From assembly GCA_029706075.1 (NCBI GenBank), contig JAINUG010000048.1, positions 4,334,501-4,398,500 on the forward strand: DNA of 64,000 bases, read 5' to 3'. Each line of letters begins with the position of its first letter. Within the stretch, counting starts at the first letter, position 1. The notes beneath the pieces were generated by a model, which searched no databases, was not told the origin of the DNA, and saw only the letters and a list, made by a program, of their open reading frames with translations. This document shows, in pieces, positions 40,501 through 52,600 of the stretch. The position numbers were made by a program, and so were the translations under genes. This stretch comes from Aldrovandia affinis. Taxonomy: Eukaryota; Chordata; Actinopteri; Notacanthiformes; Halosauridae.

Positions 40501-43081
40501 TAATAAGAAATAAAATAAAACAAATGCAAGCTGTTGGAAACCCTCACTCTAGGCTAAGCTGTTAAATGTTCGCAGCTGTATCAAACAGTGAATAGCGATA
40601 GTAGGTATACTAGTGGGGCCTTAACAGCCTGATAGATGCCAGCTGTTATATCTCATCACAACATGAGGTTGACTTAGTCAACGATGCCACAAAAAGCACT
40701 AATGGAAACTAGAGAGACAAATAGGCCAATAAAATGAAAAAAAAGGAAAATAAACAAGGGCCTATATTATTAGTTAGGCTGCAACCATCAGATGCTGCAA
40801 TTAAAGAGGCCAATTAATCCCCAGGCATAAATCCAGGTGCATTGCTGTTGCTATTGCCAATGACAATCATTGTTAGTATTATTTTTGGAAATTATTTTTT
40901 CTTCAGTTTGTTTCCTAGTTTACATTTTTCATTGTGGATTTTTTGTTTGATCCTGTTATTGGTTTAGTTTATTATTTTTTGCACTCCACGCCGGAAATCT
41001 TCATATTTGGTGACAGTCCCTCTTACAATACCCCTGTTTCCTACTGGTGCCTCGTACTGGCAGGTTTTTCCTGTCCCTCCCTTATCAGGTGTTACCGAGG
41101 CATTGTCCCTTTGTGCTGACTTGACACTACCTCCTGACGAGACCCTGCTGGTTGTAGTGCCGTCCTCCCATGGACCTGTGCTGACGGTTGCACCCACCCC
41201 CCCTGAAAACCGTGCCTTATGGTTGTGGCTGCATTGGAGGCAAGACATATTACTATTGACTTTTGTACGATCAAGTGTGCAAATAAAATCATTTTAATTT
41301 GTCCCTGCCTTCTGTGTCTGCATGTTCAGAGGTCCTCCACTCTAGTACAACCAGGTATATGAACCAGCAGCCTTACCACTCATTTTACAGGACTTTGGGT
41401 CCTAGTGCCCTGTCATCACTAGGTAGCATAGTCGAGCAGATCCACATTTGTCACCACTTGATTTACATTTGTGACATTCAATGTAAATCAAATGTCCCTG
41501 TTTTCTCCGATAGTGATACTGTTGAAATGATTCTGATAATAATGTCTAGACTGGAGATAAATGTCAAAATGAAATAAGTCATTTTTTAATGGACTGAATG
41601 ACAAAACTGAAACCATTAAATAATCTGCTGCTGATGACTGATCCTTATTATAACCAGTGATCTTGATTATGATCAATGATAAAAATCATGTTTGGAACTA
41701 TTATGAGTTCCAGGCCTGTTCCTGTCTGCCCTTTTCCTTGTTCATGGGCCGCTACTGATTTAATGTGAAGTGTGGCCCCGTATTGATCACTTGTAAATAG
41801 GCCCAAATTGAGTAAAATTGTGAGAGATTAATATAAAGCTTCTATGAGTGCACACATACCAGCTCTGTCATTTTTGTAACATGGATACATTTTAGTTAAG
41901 CCTTTTGCCTTAGGTCTCTTTCCACATGCTTCGAATCACAAACAAAGTTGATACTTCCTCTTATGCCATTTGTGAAATGTCTGGAAATTAAGTCTGTTCC
42001 AATATCAGTTGTTTAGTACTCTTAATGAGGGGACTATTCTGTATTTTTATACAATATAAAGAAGTGAGAATAACCTATCCTTCTCTGATCTGTTATCACA
42101 CAGTTACCTTCTGTAGGTCAAAGTGTACTCATCTCATAACCAGTAAAATCTCATTGGAGACTGTCATTTTTTATGGGGAATTTTACCATGCATTCATTTT
42201 GAGAATACTTTATAAACCATCATCAGAAATATAATTGCTGTAAAACCAGCTCACTGTCAGCAGCAGGACTGGAGCAAAGTTTCTGGCAAACTCGCACCTT
42301 GGCTAATGGCCAAACAAGCAGCAGCAATGGCCCACATCTGCAGGAGCTCAACACCCTGTGTATACCTGTTACTTATGACTATACTTTCTTAATCACATCA
42401 TTTTAGTAATGTCACAAAAAGTGAAAATAAATGAATACGCTTGATGCTCCTGAAATAGTGCTCTTTTTTCCATTCACCCATTTGCTGTGGGCCTCATCAT
42501 TCCCAGATTACAGAATGTGTGGTAAGTTGTACTGCAAAGGTCTTTAAGACACCTGGGGCTGTTCTGTATGAAAACAAAGTTAAAGTGTTTGGCTGCATGC
42601 ACCAAGCACTTAATAAATCAGCCATTTGCAGATTATTAATAGGCCTTGTGTGTGACACATTTAACTAAATTACTTTCCTCCCACTTATTGCAAGGTCAAC
42701 AACAAACATTTCTTGAGGGAAATGCCTGACGCTTTAACAAGGGCCCCAGCGCACCTTCCCTGGCTACCTGCGGCCTTTCTCATAACAGACCCAGATTGGC
42801 CCACTTAGGTAAGCTTGCTTAACTCCATTATTGGCGGGCCCGTGTCACACTGACATGCACCAGAGTCCTGGCCACACCATTTACCCCCTGCTCCTTCTCT
42901 GTTGATCAACCTGAGTGTACAGTGAGTGTCAACCCACCTGTGTCGGCGTGATGGTGCTGATGTCTTCGGAGGCAAGCTTCTTCAGCAGCGTGGTTTTTCC
43001 AGCATTGTCCAGACCCAGAAGAACTATCCTCACTTCCTGCTCCGTGGAGCCTTTTAGTTTCTCTATGACTGCGAAAAGACC
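31520..43081 (-). CDS. arl3-like: ARL3-type small GTPase (5 of 6 exons seen)
   Basis: A small GTPase of the ARL3 group. ARL3 acts with UNC119/PDE6D to release lipidated cargo in cilia (known of the family). Exons on the minus strand: 43081-42938, 33775-33659, 33223-33173, 33077-32892, 31567-31520, all phase 0 with GT-AG borders. They sum to 181 residues, so a lone initiator Met upstream gives the 182 of ARL3. G1 [10 protein letters not shown], switch TITPTQ, G3 WDIGGQ, G4 NKQD and G5 CSAL are all intact. [28 protein letters not shown] and WQIQACSAL are ARL3 signatures. Differences from ARL3 ([13 protein letters not shown] start, FWKKYL, IVHKKK end) suggest a fish ARL3 paralogue rather than ARL3 itself. 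The Met exon was not found. Confidence 0.92.
32892..33077 (-). CDS. arl3-like: arl3-like exon 5: NKQD and SAL motifs
   Basis: Sixty-two codons from ELFELVDEE to SGEGVQ, then GTATGG. It has IFANKQDL (guanine recognition) and CSAL (G5). [15 protein letters not shown] is near-identical to ARL3. Confidence 0.95.
33173..33223 (-). CDS. arl3-like: arl3-like exon 4
   Basis: Seventeen codons, [17 protein letters not shown], with a CTTCCAG acceptor and a GTAAGG donor. Matches the ARL3 segment [17 protein letters not shown]. Confidence 0.95.
33659..33775 (-). CDS. arl3-like: arl3-like exon 3: switch II
   Basis: Thirty-nine codons, [20 protein letters not shown] onward to NTDLL, with a TTTTTCAG acceptor and a GTGAGT donor. 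Contains the WDIGGQ switch II motif. Confidence 0.95.
33939..34265 (-). mobile_element. tRNA-derived SINE (family A), copy 2
   Basis: Flanked by a perfect 17-bp duplication CAACCAATGGTATTTCT (33922-33938, 34266-34282), so probably a young insertion. Minus-strand head: GGGCCTCCTGCGTGGTCTAG with box B GGTTTGATTCC. In the second visible intron of arl3-like. Confidence 0.93.
34283..35995. other. arl3-like intron sequence without genes
   Basis: Mostly unique AT-rich DNA. A TA-rich hairpin lies at 35600-35661. A dispersed-repeat tail (ACACTTTGAGATTGCAAAA.. then ATTATTATTAT) is at about 35700-35770, similar to the one near 40315-40380. Confidence 0.55.
35600..35661. repeat. TA-rich self-complementary repeat
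   Basis: TA runs on both sides of ACAAAGATATATATATATAT and ATATCTTTGT can fold into a hairpin. Confidence 0.8.
36213..36422 (+). mobile_element. tRNA SINE with L2-like tail, inserted in Gypsy pol
   Basis: Head GTGTGGTATAATGGTTAGGG, box B GGTTCAATCCC, tail GTAAGTCGCTCTGGATAAGA and a TAATGTAATG end. GACTC flanks both ends and the pol frame resumes after it, so it inserted after the Gypsy element did. Confidence 0.9.
37055..38085 (-). mobile_element. Non-LTR (LINE) reverse transcriptase fragment
   Basis: Minus-strand frames 38027-37614 and 37809-37162 (frameshifted) read [43 protein letters not shown] and [12 protein letters not shown], typical of I/Jockey-like LINE reverse transcriptase. The 3' end is a (GAA)n tail (complement at 37058-37076). 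It interrupts the Gypsy element between RT and integrase, and part of the Gypsy is missing there. Confidence 0.85.
39295..39740 (+). mobile_element. 3' LTR of the Gypsy element
   Basis: Begins TGTAATGG and ends CCGCTACA (TGTA...TACA inverted ends), directly downstream of integrase on the same strand. It has AATAAA at 39670-39675. A 15-bp hairpin (TGGTGGGCAGCTAGC and its complement) lies in the first 55 bases. With no 5' partner, age cannot be estimated. Confidence 0.78.
39817..40281 (+). mobile_element. Solo LTR
   Basis: 465 bp starting TGTGGCAGC and ending CTGCTACA, with AATAAA near 40188 and ATATAT on both sides as a possible target duplication (low complexity, so weak). No internal retroelement. 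Different sequence from the LTR just upstream. Confidence 0.7.
40282..42937. other. arl3-like intron sequence without genes
   Basis: A dispersed-repeat tail (AAAGCACCTTGAGATTTCCC, AAATAAAATGCATTATTA) lies at 40315-40380. A small hairpin TGATTTACATT/AATGTAAATCA is at 41459-41491. The rest appears unique. Confidence 0.55.
42938..43081 (-). CDS. arl3-like: arl3-like exon 2: P-loop and switch I
   Basis: Forty-eight codons from [15 protein letters not shown] to ISTITPTQ, then GTGGGT. It contains the P-loop GLDNAGKT and the switch I Thr. A CAG acceptor comes directly before GGT (Gly2), implying the Met sits on an upstream exon. Confidence 0.93.
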
Positions 43082-45352
43082 CTGAGACAGAAGGAAGGAA
43101 GGGGTACAATATCTGCATGATCACAGTGATCGTTCTGTATCATTTGTGAAATCAGGCCTTTCAGGGGAAACTCAAGGAAGTCGGGACAGAGAAAATGCAG
43201 GCATTTTAGGCATTTAGCAAACACTCTTATCCAGAGCGACAGGCTTGCAGGCTTCACTAAGGAGGAATTGTAGGAAATTACAAGAAAATCCTGCTGTGTG
43301 CATACTGTTTCTTCAAAGGGAAAGCTCAACATTGATGGAATTCACCTCTCAACTCTAATGATACCTTTATTATGCCCATTTGCACAAATGCAAAAGCACA
43401 TGGATAATACATGTAATATGTATGTAATACACATAAAAGATGTAGACATGAAAACATAGATGACAATTTATCACATTCCTGCAACAACACGATGTGACAT
43501 GATGTGTGAAATCAGAGAAAGATTACTGTGAAAGGGAAAACTGTTGAATTTTCACTTTCCTTGCCAGATGAAAATTAGCAGCTGATTAGCCTGTACTTGA
43601 AAACAGCATACTGACACATAACACTTCACAAAGTAATTCATCCATTATTTTTGACGTAATTGGAGCCTCTTAAGCCACTGGCCTCCTTAACAAGAGGTCA
43701 TGGTTACAGGGCAATCTATAAGAGTCGATAGGCAATTTATGCAGTCTATCTGTTTCACAGAATTAAAGTAATCTCTATTTAGAAAACACAAATATTAATT
43801 TGCAGGCCCATTAATGTAATTGGCCGCTGATTAATGTAATTAGATTAATGAAGCGTAGGCTTCTGGTGAGAATTCTTCATTATCAGACAAAACAACAGTA
43901 AATAAAAACAACACGAACAAAAGGCAAAAGCAACCCAGTAATCAATAAATATTACTTAGTTGAACATAAACTGATTAGGATAACTTAATTAGGATTATTA
44001 AATGAAACCTCAATGTCTTCTCCGATAGGATTGAATTACTTTTGAAGGCCAGAACAAATGTTAATAAAGGTTCAAATCCCAAGATATTGATCTTAGTAAA
44101 TAACCATTAAACCCTTGCTGTTTAAATCCCCTCCCCCAACGAAACCAGCAAGCTTCTTCCAAGTGTGCCCCCATCAAAGTGATCAAAGCTGAAAGAGCCT
44201 TGCCTCTCTCTGCCGGGCCCAAAAGAAGGCCATCACTCTCGTGGTTTACCTTTTCAGCCTCTCCCATCTTGTCTGATGTATTTGGTGGCAGGTAGAGGGG
44301 TCGAGCTACATTCTTTAGTGAAGTGCGTAGGTTTGTTGCGCTGTCAGGGTTCCCTGTAGCCAACTACGAGCACCTCTCGTACTACAAAAGGCCCGTTTGC
44401 AGTGCACTGTGTTGAAACAGAGTGGCTTCATGGTTCACTGGGACTGCAGGTAGGAGGGCCAGAGAAGGATTAGGAGGCCAGAATTAGCTCCAGTCTTCAA
44501 CTGACACCTCCCCCACATCCTGTCATGACAAAGATTTACCTGGATTATCCTTGTGCCACCTGCCACTCAGGGAATCAAGTGGGGGCAAACAACACTCTAA
44601 TGCCACATAACCAGAAAGAAGGATCTCCTTCCCCCTTACTCTTTCTCCTCCCCTTTCCTTCTTCTTCCTTTCTATAGAGGAATGGGAAGATTCGGGAAGA
44701 CATTTCATTGACATTTTTTCAATAGTACATTTTCATTTACACATTTAATATTAAATCTCATTGGTGTCTCCCGATGGTGTGATGTTGAGCCACCTCTATG
44801 TGAAGGTGTACTTTAGACTACTGGAAAAGTAAAATACTTTTCAAATATTAAATAATGACCTAGTATGTGCTATACTGTGTATTTTTGATGTGTACTTGTA
44901 GTGAGTATGTGATATGCTGTAAAATATCGCCCAAAATATATTCATCTAATCCTCTACATTATGCAGCAGTAACCTAAGGAACCCTGGCCAACCAAAGCCC
45001 ATCCTACCCTGGAAAGATGAAGACAGTTGTATCCCACTGCTGGGAATTCCTATATAATATATAGTTAGCGAATGAAATAGCTTGGACTTTAACTGTACTA
45101 TATGGCTGGTTGTGGTGAGACTCAGGAATGCCAGTTCCTTCTTGTCATAGTAGTTACACAATGACTATCAAAACAGTAACACTAACACTGTGTCCTGCCC
45201 AAGAACTGAACACTGACAATGCTCACGTGACCCACTCACCTGAACCTTATACCGGTCAAATAAACCCTGCCCTGCACATCACCTGAATACTGACCTTCAT
45301 ACAATTCCTGTCACCTGAACTCCGCTGTCCAAACCTGAACACTGTAACCAGC

Positions 45353-45470
45353 AACCATACCACCCTGCAACATTCTCATGTAAAACTGCTGAAGCTAAGT
45401 AGGGTTGGGCTTGGTTATAATACAGATGGGAGAACTACAGGGTACTCAGGGTAGAAACTACTTAGGCTCC
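45353..45470 (+). repeat. 5S rRNA-derived SINE or pseudogene
   Basis: CCATACCACCCTG, then GAAGCTAAGTAGGGTTGGGC, TTGGTTATAATAC and GATGGGAGA follow 5S rRNA order from its 5' end, with heavy divergence between. Too degraded to be a working 5S gene. Confidence 0.75.
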
Positions 45471-47517
45471 TGCAAATTACTGCTGTCGATAAAACATTTT
45501 TGATTTAGCTGGGTGTTCACTAAAAGCACAGTTGATATTTTGACAGGCTATTTTTTAGAGCTGTCAAGCAATGAAAAGGGACAACATCCTGATCTAAGCA
45601 TTTTTTTGTTAAAAGCTTACCTTTTGTAGTCAATGACCAGTCTTGTCAACTCCGTCAGACACGATGAAAATCAATTTTATTTTGACATTGACAACCTAGA
45701 GCCTCTTTAGAGATGAAAAAATGTATATATGGATAATGTGTTTTATACAATGCAATAAAAATGGACTGTACACATATTGTTATGAAACCTATACCTAGAT
45801 GGAATCCTTCAGCACCAAATGTTATGAAAATGCAACTCTATTTTTTAGATAAATTACATATAACCAATGTGAAAACACAAAAATGTTCCTGTGGTTGCAT
45901 ACAACATACTTTAAAGACGAACCCTACTTCCAGAGAAGAGCGTGCCATATTTGACAAATTATACATTTAAAAAATCAATCTGAGTAAGTTGAAGACATAT
46001 TACGTAAAATACAATGTGTATCTAAATGTCATTATGTAAAAAAAAAGAAGGAGTAGTATCTCACTAACAAGGAATGTAAGTTTAATGACAACATATGTAT
46101 GCTGAACATTTAACAGACATACAGTGACAGAAAGAAACAGCAGTTTACAAAATTCCAAATATTAATTCCAAATATCAACTAGAGTTCAGAAGAATAGACA
46201 CTATGAAGGCAGAAAGTGCAGTGGGACATATCTTTCAAAATCAAAATATATACAAAATCTAGAATAGAGTTGAGTATATATATTTTAATACTTAAACTAT
46301 TTGGTAGAGATGGCATTCATAACACAATGCAATTTGAAAAATGAAAAAGGTCTGATATCCAGACAGTAACACAAAGTGATTGGAAGAGATTTTATTAACA
46401 ACTGTATTTTTTCACTCTTTATTTACTTTCTTTACAAAACAATCTACCATCTACCATGGTACATTAATACCATCTACCATGGTTCATCTACCAGAATACA
46501 TTGAGTCAGTACTATAGAAATAGAAATGCATACAGATTATGGTGCAAAAACAGGACCCAATGATAAAGACAACTTTAAAGAGAATAGTTTCAGACTGAGT
46601 GAAGCCACTGTGTCCCCTGTGCGGGTCCAAAATCTAGGGAGGAAGAGAGAGGACAACACAATCAATGGGTCATCACAGAGCAGGACACAAAGAGTGGAGT
46701 TATCAGAAAATAAAAGTGTTTGGATGCCCCATACCAAGCATTTACAAACCAGGCTTGTAGAGGCTGTTCATAAGGACATTTAAAACATTGGAAAAAGGCC
46801 ATTCAGCCTATCTAGGTTTGTCATTTTTGTGCTGTGTTAAGCCTGCATGTCTGGAACACCCCAAGGGTCTGTGCTTCCACCATGAGTCCTAGGAAGCCAT
46901 TCCATGCATTAATAACTGTCTGTGTTAATATACTTCCTCGAGTGCAGTGGCAATTTTAGACCCTATTTAGGGGGCCTTTAGTCCCCCTGTCTTTCATTTC
47001 AGCCACCCTGAAAATGTTTAGTCATTCTTTTCTAAAAAAACATTTTTACATAATATCTATTTTTAAAAATATCACAGATAGATAGTAGTATTTACATTTT
47101 GAGAGCGACCACTATTGTGGTGTCTTTGTTTTGGGGAATGTAGCAGTGAATTAATTAAAAATGTAGGCTTGTGCTTTGCATGTGTACAGCTCACATTCTC
47201 ATTGGGGTCAAATCTTAGTATCGCCCCTGCTCGAGTGCCAACATTCTAATTAAAATACTTTCCCATGCTCTCTTGTTCATCTGACAGAATTAATATGGAC
47301 ATTTTTGTGTAATCCAGTATATTAATCCCTTAAAAAAACAACTCAATCAAATGTAATTTTGTGGGGACTGAAAACCAAACATGACGCACCAGTCTTGTTG
47401 CCGTTCTGTACTCTGTACTTCTTCTATGCCCTTATAATGTGGTAACAGAACTCTAAATATGGTCTGAATATAATGTATTATATTTAATAATTAGATATTA
47501 ATATAATCCCTATTGAT

Positions 47518-47690
47518 GTATATATATATATATATATGCCATTTAGCAGACGCTTTTATCCAAAGCGACTTACAATAGTGAATACATACTTTTTTTCTAG
47601 TATATGTAATCCTAGTGGGAATTGAACCCACAACCGAAGTGTTGCCAATGCCATACTCTACCTACTGAGCCACACGGAACCACATGTATA
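47518..47690 (-). mobile_element. AT repeat and L2-tailed SINE
   Basis: An (AT)n run (47518-47536) abuts GCCATTTAGCAGACGCTTTT, the shared L2-type tail. The tRNA-like head lies on the right (box B complement GGGAATTGAACCC; GCCACACGGAACC). Read on the minus strand. Confidence 0.78.
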
Positions 47691-49530
47691 CTCTTAGAGT
47701 GTGTATTGTTCTTGGTCCCAGAATCCTATTTGCTTTTTATTGCTTCATTATGATGTCTAGATCTAGATTGTTAAATTGGGTCAACTATAACATTATAACA
47801 ATAATCTATCTATATAGTCAACAACCATAGTCTTTTTCAAGCTGCATACATTTTAATTTAAATAATAATAATAAATAAAATAATCCTTCTTTCATTTGTT
47901 ATTGTCCACATGTAGAACCTTATATCTGCCAATGTTACATTTCATTTTCCAGATGTCTGCTAAATTCTTGTCCATAATTATATGATTAAACCTTTTTCAA
48001 GAGTTGGAAGTTAAAATACCTTCCCTGTAGTTTTCTGGATCGGTATGATCACCTTTCTTTTACATTGGTATTATTGGTATTATTCTGCAATTTCATCATG
48101 TTTCTCCAGTTTCTAAATGCATAAATATGTCTGCTAATGGTGTATAAATAATTTCCCCCAAGTACTCGATCTATATCCCCGCCTCCTGTTGACTTATTCC
48201 TTTTACATAATAAGATTTTTTTTTCCAGGAATTCACTGATCCTTATTTCAAGATAGCCTTTTGTGTGCTTGGTAACTCCAACTATACCCCTTGCTGATAT
48301 TCAAATAAGACATTTGCAGAAAAAAATGAATTCAAGATCAAGTTACATGTGTTGAGTGATAAATGGAAGAACTACTGGTCATTTTTCAGAGAACAGCTCT
48401 AGTTGCCTTAGCATGAATGCGTGGATACAATGATATAATTTGATCTGTATTTCTGCTTCATTTGGTCACTAAACAGTCTGTCAGGGCTTTACTGTGCACA
48501 GTCCATATCCTGTAATGTACACGTAGATGTAACTTGTTGAAAATATTTGCCTTGTTTGCCATTTATCTATTTTTCTCCTGTGGCTTGAGTCTCAATGCAT
48601 CTTTCCACCAAATTTCATATAATCTAAATTAAGTACTATTGTACAGTACATACATTAATGGAGACCTGACATCCAAATTGAAAATTGTATGCGTTTTAAG
48701 ATATCTTACCAAGTACTTACTATTACAGTTTAGTTGCAGTTTCACAGACACTCTTATCCAGGGCAACTTATAATAAGTGCATTCAACAAAGGTGGGTAAT
48801 ACAACAACAAATCACAATATTATCATGAGGGCTTAAATTTGAATACAAGTACTTTTATGCAAGACATCTACATTTTTAACTGTAGACTGCAATACCAGTC
48901 CAGTGCAATACCTAGAATCCATTCTTCCTCCTTCCACTGATGATGCAAGCTGGCTACACTACCAACCAGAGCTTTTCCTTTGAGTGAAAGGAGGAATATG
49001 CGTATATCATCAATGTAAGGAGGGGGATCTATACTTAAATAATTTTGTCAGTTCTGATGTACATGCATCATAACATTTTAATTTTAGAGTGAGGTTTTAC
49101 TGTTTTAGAGGGTTCTCTAAAACAGTAAAAGCAAATAACAACAAGTACATGAATTTCAAATGCCACCTCTCCCTTCTCTTCCAAATCAAACTCCAACTGT
49201 GTGGTGAGTTTTGGGCACAAAATGGCTGCTGGTGGGTGTTCCGTAGACACACTGACTTCTGCCTCTTTATGTGCTTGATTGACACCCTAATCTATTTATT
49301 AGACATCTATTTATACAGCTGGTTATTTACTGGAGCTGTTCAGGTTAGCTACTTTGCTAAAGAATACAATGTACCAGCAGCATATTGAACCTGCAACGTC
49401 CTACCTATAAGCCATTTTCTGAAACTATGCCCCATTGCCATGCCAAATCCTCCCTTAGTTAATCTCTCATGCTGTTGATCTGGTACTCTACTTATAATGT
49501 AAGAATGTAAGAGTACAATTGGCCACATGC

Positions 49531-49619
49531 TCACCAGATGCCAGACACCATGGTTGCTATGCTGTTGCCATTGTTGGAGTCATTGGGGTTGTTTTGTCGT
49601 CTCCTCCTCTTGTTCTGAT
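49531..49619 (-). CDS. Ig/Cys gene exon 8: cytoplasmic tail
   Basis: QNKRRRRQNNPNDSN, then NGNSIATMVSGIW and TGA at 49533-49531. Asn-rich and basic, with no Tyr. CCACAG acceptor. A candidate poly(A) signal (AATAAA complement) lies at 49295-49300. Confidence 0.78.
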
Positions 49620-52600
49620 CTGTGGACAGAACCAAGAGGAAGGACATTCAAATCATCAGAATGCAAATGTTTTATCTATGTATGTATGGTAGTATGTATG
49701 AGTGCGTGAGTGTGAGGTTTGTGTGTGCAAATGTGTATGTAGCCAGGTATGTGCGTGAATGAATTCAAGAGAATGTGGTTGTCTATGAACTGTATATGTG
49801 TGCATGTGTGTGTATGTGTATGTGTGTGTGTGCACAAGAGAGCATGTTTGTATGAATGTACAATATATATTGTAGGCTGTATGTGTGACTGGGAGTGTGC
49901 AAGTGAGAACATGTGTAAGAAGGCCCATGACTGTGAGTTTGTGCATGATAATGTGTCTATGTGCATGCATATGTGTATATGTGTGTTTGAGAGTGCATGC
50001 GTGCATGAGAATATGGACATATGTATGCACATTCACATGTTTGAACATTTGAATTTATGTAACAGACACATGAACTGGTTTGAACACAAAACCAAAAGGA
50101 CTGCTCCATTTATTTCAAAATATTTTTAGGTTTTTGATTGTGGGGATGGTTTTGCTCAGCCAATCCCCTTTATATAAAAAGGGGCGTAACTCACCAATCT
50201 CCCTCTTCAGCATACACTTCATTCCCAACGCCAACAGCAGGACAAAGAGCACTGCCACTACGCCGCACACGATCATGATGATCACAGTATTGTCTTCAGC
50301 AGTCATCATAAAACAGAGACAAAGGGAATTGCTTTTCTGTAGATATGAAAAACCCTTAAAGACCACCTGGGTCTGTTCACAATTAATTATGAAAGTACCA
50401 TACAATTATCAATTAACATGCATCTAGCAGGAACTTGGAATTCAATTTAAGTTTACAGGAAGTCAACCAGTACTTGAAAATGAACCCCCACGAAAGTGTT
50501 TTGTTGAACCAAATCCAAGCAATGGCCTTTTAAAGGATCACGACAAACAAGTAGAAAGGCTGGAAAAAAGAAGGGACAATAGAAAAGTACACAGAGCAGA
50601 TGAGTGTGTGAATGTGTATGTGTGTGAGTGTGTGTGTGTGGGTGTGTGGAGGGGGCATTACTATGCCATGGGCTCTTCATAGAACCACCTTAGGGTGCCT
50701 TTGAACACTTCTTCAACTTGTTCTCTGTTAAAACGAGGACGCCTTTACCTTTAACAGTAACATGCTTTGGAGCAGAGGAGACTTGGCCACATGCACTCAG
50801 TACACGACAGGAAAACCTTGCTTGGTCCTTCCTGAAAAGCTTGCGAATAGTAAGCTGGCTGCTGTTTTTGCCATTCATTACTACTGAATCTTTGATCCAT
50901 TTGAACTGTGTGGCCTTGACAGGCAGATTATGGATGCAAGTCATGCTGAGGTCAGAGCCCTCATTTACAGTGAAGGAGCTGGCATTCACCTCCACGTGGA
51001 AATCTGCAGTGGGGGAGAAAGTGACCATTGGTTACACGGGCTGCTTTATGCTGGAGTATCACAGCAGTAGTCTTCCACAGGTCTTGGTTTTCTTTGTTTT
51101 GACACTGGTCTTAAATCACACAATCACAGCGGTTGACTGGATGATAACTGAATCACCCATTGTTTCAGGTGTCAGTCAACTGCTGGTTGAAAGGTGTCTC
51201 TGAATCCCTCAGAAATGTGGAACTCCAGGATTAGGAGTGGATACCACTCTGCCACCCACACACTAGCCACCCACGACTATTAATGACTTCCATTAAACAA
51301 TTCTACTTATTAAGTGGAGAGGATTCCAAGAATAAAAAAATCTATTTGCCAAAAACATTCCATATGTTGCAACAGAAAAAATACCTTTAATGCAATCCAA
51401 ATTCACTTCTGAAAAAATAAGAAAAAAACATTTTGTGGTTACACTGCTGAAATATCTTTGTGCATACATTTATTATTTTTGTCAACGTCATGCATGTTAT
51501 TAATATGTAATCTTTAAAAATATCCTACAATTGGACTATTGGACCTCTGAGTGGTCTATCTAGTTGAGGCACTCATGCTTAGTGCAGAAATGTGCCCAAC
51601 GTTTCGGACTGAAAGTGGACCCTGCCAGTGCCGGCTATGGCCTGTGCAGTAATGCATAATTATATGTAGTGGTGTCCAGTGACAGAAGGTTTCAGTCAAC
51701 AGGGTATCCCTGGCCTCGTCACTCAGTACTCCTATTGGGAAGCTCCAATCTGACTGTGCCAGCTGCATCAGGATGTCACAGTGGGCAGTCCTAATATTAT
51801 GCTTGGGCATTGAAAGAGGGGGAAAAAAGCAATACAAATGATTTATGATAATAAGGTACTGACCACCAATACAGACTGTATTATTATCTTCTTTAGCTTT
51901 CACCTTGTCTTCAGTCTGGCACAGTTCACAGTCCTCTAAAAACAAGATGGATCCATTTTTTTATATATTGATATACATTTACATTTACATTTTAGGCATT
52001 TAGCAGACGCTCTTATCCAGAGCGACTTACAGAGTTTCCATTTCTTTGACATACAATCCATTTACACAGCTGGATATTTACTGAAGCAATTCAGGTTAAG
52101 TTTAAGTGTACCTTGCTCAAGGGTACAATGGCCATGACCCTACCTGGGAATTGAACCAGCAATCTCTGAGTTACAAGTCCAGTTCCCTAACCATTACACT
52201 ACACTGCTGCCTATAATATACCCATTTAAGTGGAGATATTTGCTAAATCTGAAAAGTTAGCAAATAAGTAACTCTGTACAAACACATTTGGCTATGATTG
52301 AATGGATAGTTAATGCCACAATAAAGCACTTCTTGTTACACTGCTACAGGCTCAAAGAGTATACTATAACTCTATCCATCCATTGTCTTGCCGCTTATCC
52401 GGATCCGGGTCGCGGAGGCAACAGTCTCAGCAAAGCAGCCCAGTTGTATTTTTCCCCAGCAACTTCCAGGGGGAAAAGGACTGTGGGATTCCAAGGTGTT
52501 CCCAGGCCAGCTGAGAAATATGCTCCCTCCAGCGTCTGCTCCGGGGTCTCCTCCCATTTGGCTGTGAACAGTACACCTCCAGAGGGAGGTGCCCAGGAGG

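Larger units (their letters stand above)
43082..49530. other. DNA between arl3-like exon 2 and the Ig gene
   Basis: Should contain the arl3-like first exon and promoter, which I could not identify. Contents: SINE tail pieces (43200-43245, 48735-48790), homeodomain-type TAAT clusters (43800-43855), a 5S-like SINE (45353-45470), a dispersed repeat (46770-46960), an AT repeat and SINE (47518-47690), and a short perfect hairpin (49092-49128). Confidence 0.55.

Noticed and set aside
45353-45470. 5S rRNA gene
   Set aside because: Too many changes in the internal control region, and similar partial copies elsewhere point to 5S-derived SINE or pseudogene.
46445-46500. First exon (ATG followed by a GT donor) of the arl3-like gene
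   Set aside because: Several CTACCAT words would give ATG|GTAG on the minus strand, but they are repeated, AT-rich and lack promoter-like context, so none can be preferred.
49092-49128. Perfect 16-17-bp hairpin around TACTGTTTTAGAG as a possible microRNA
   Set aside because: The stem is too short for a microRNA precursor and the loop is only about 4 bases.
49656-50129. Overlapping frames of over 100 codons on both strands
   Set aside because: Produced by TATG/TGTG simple repeats within an intron of the Ig/Cys gene.
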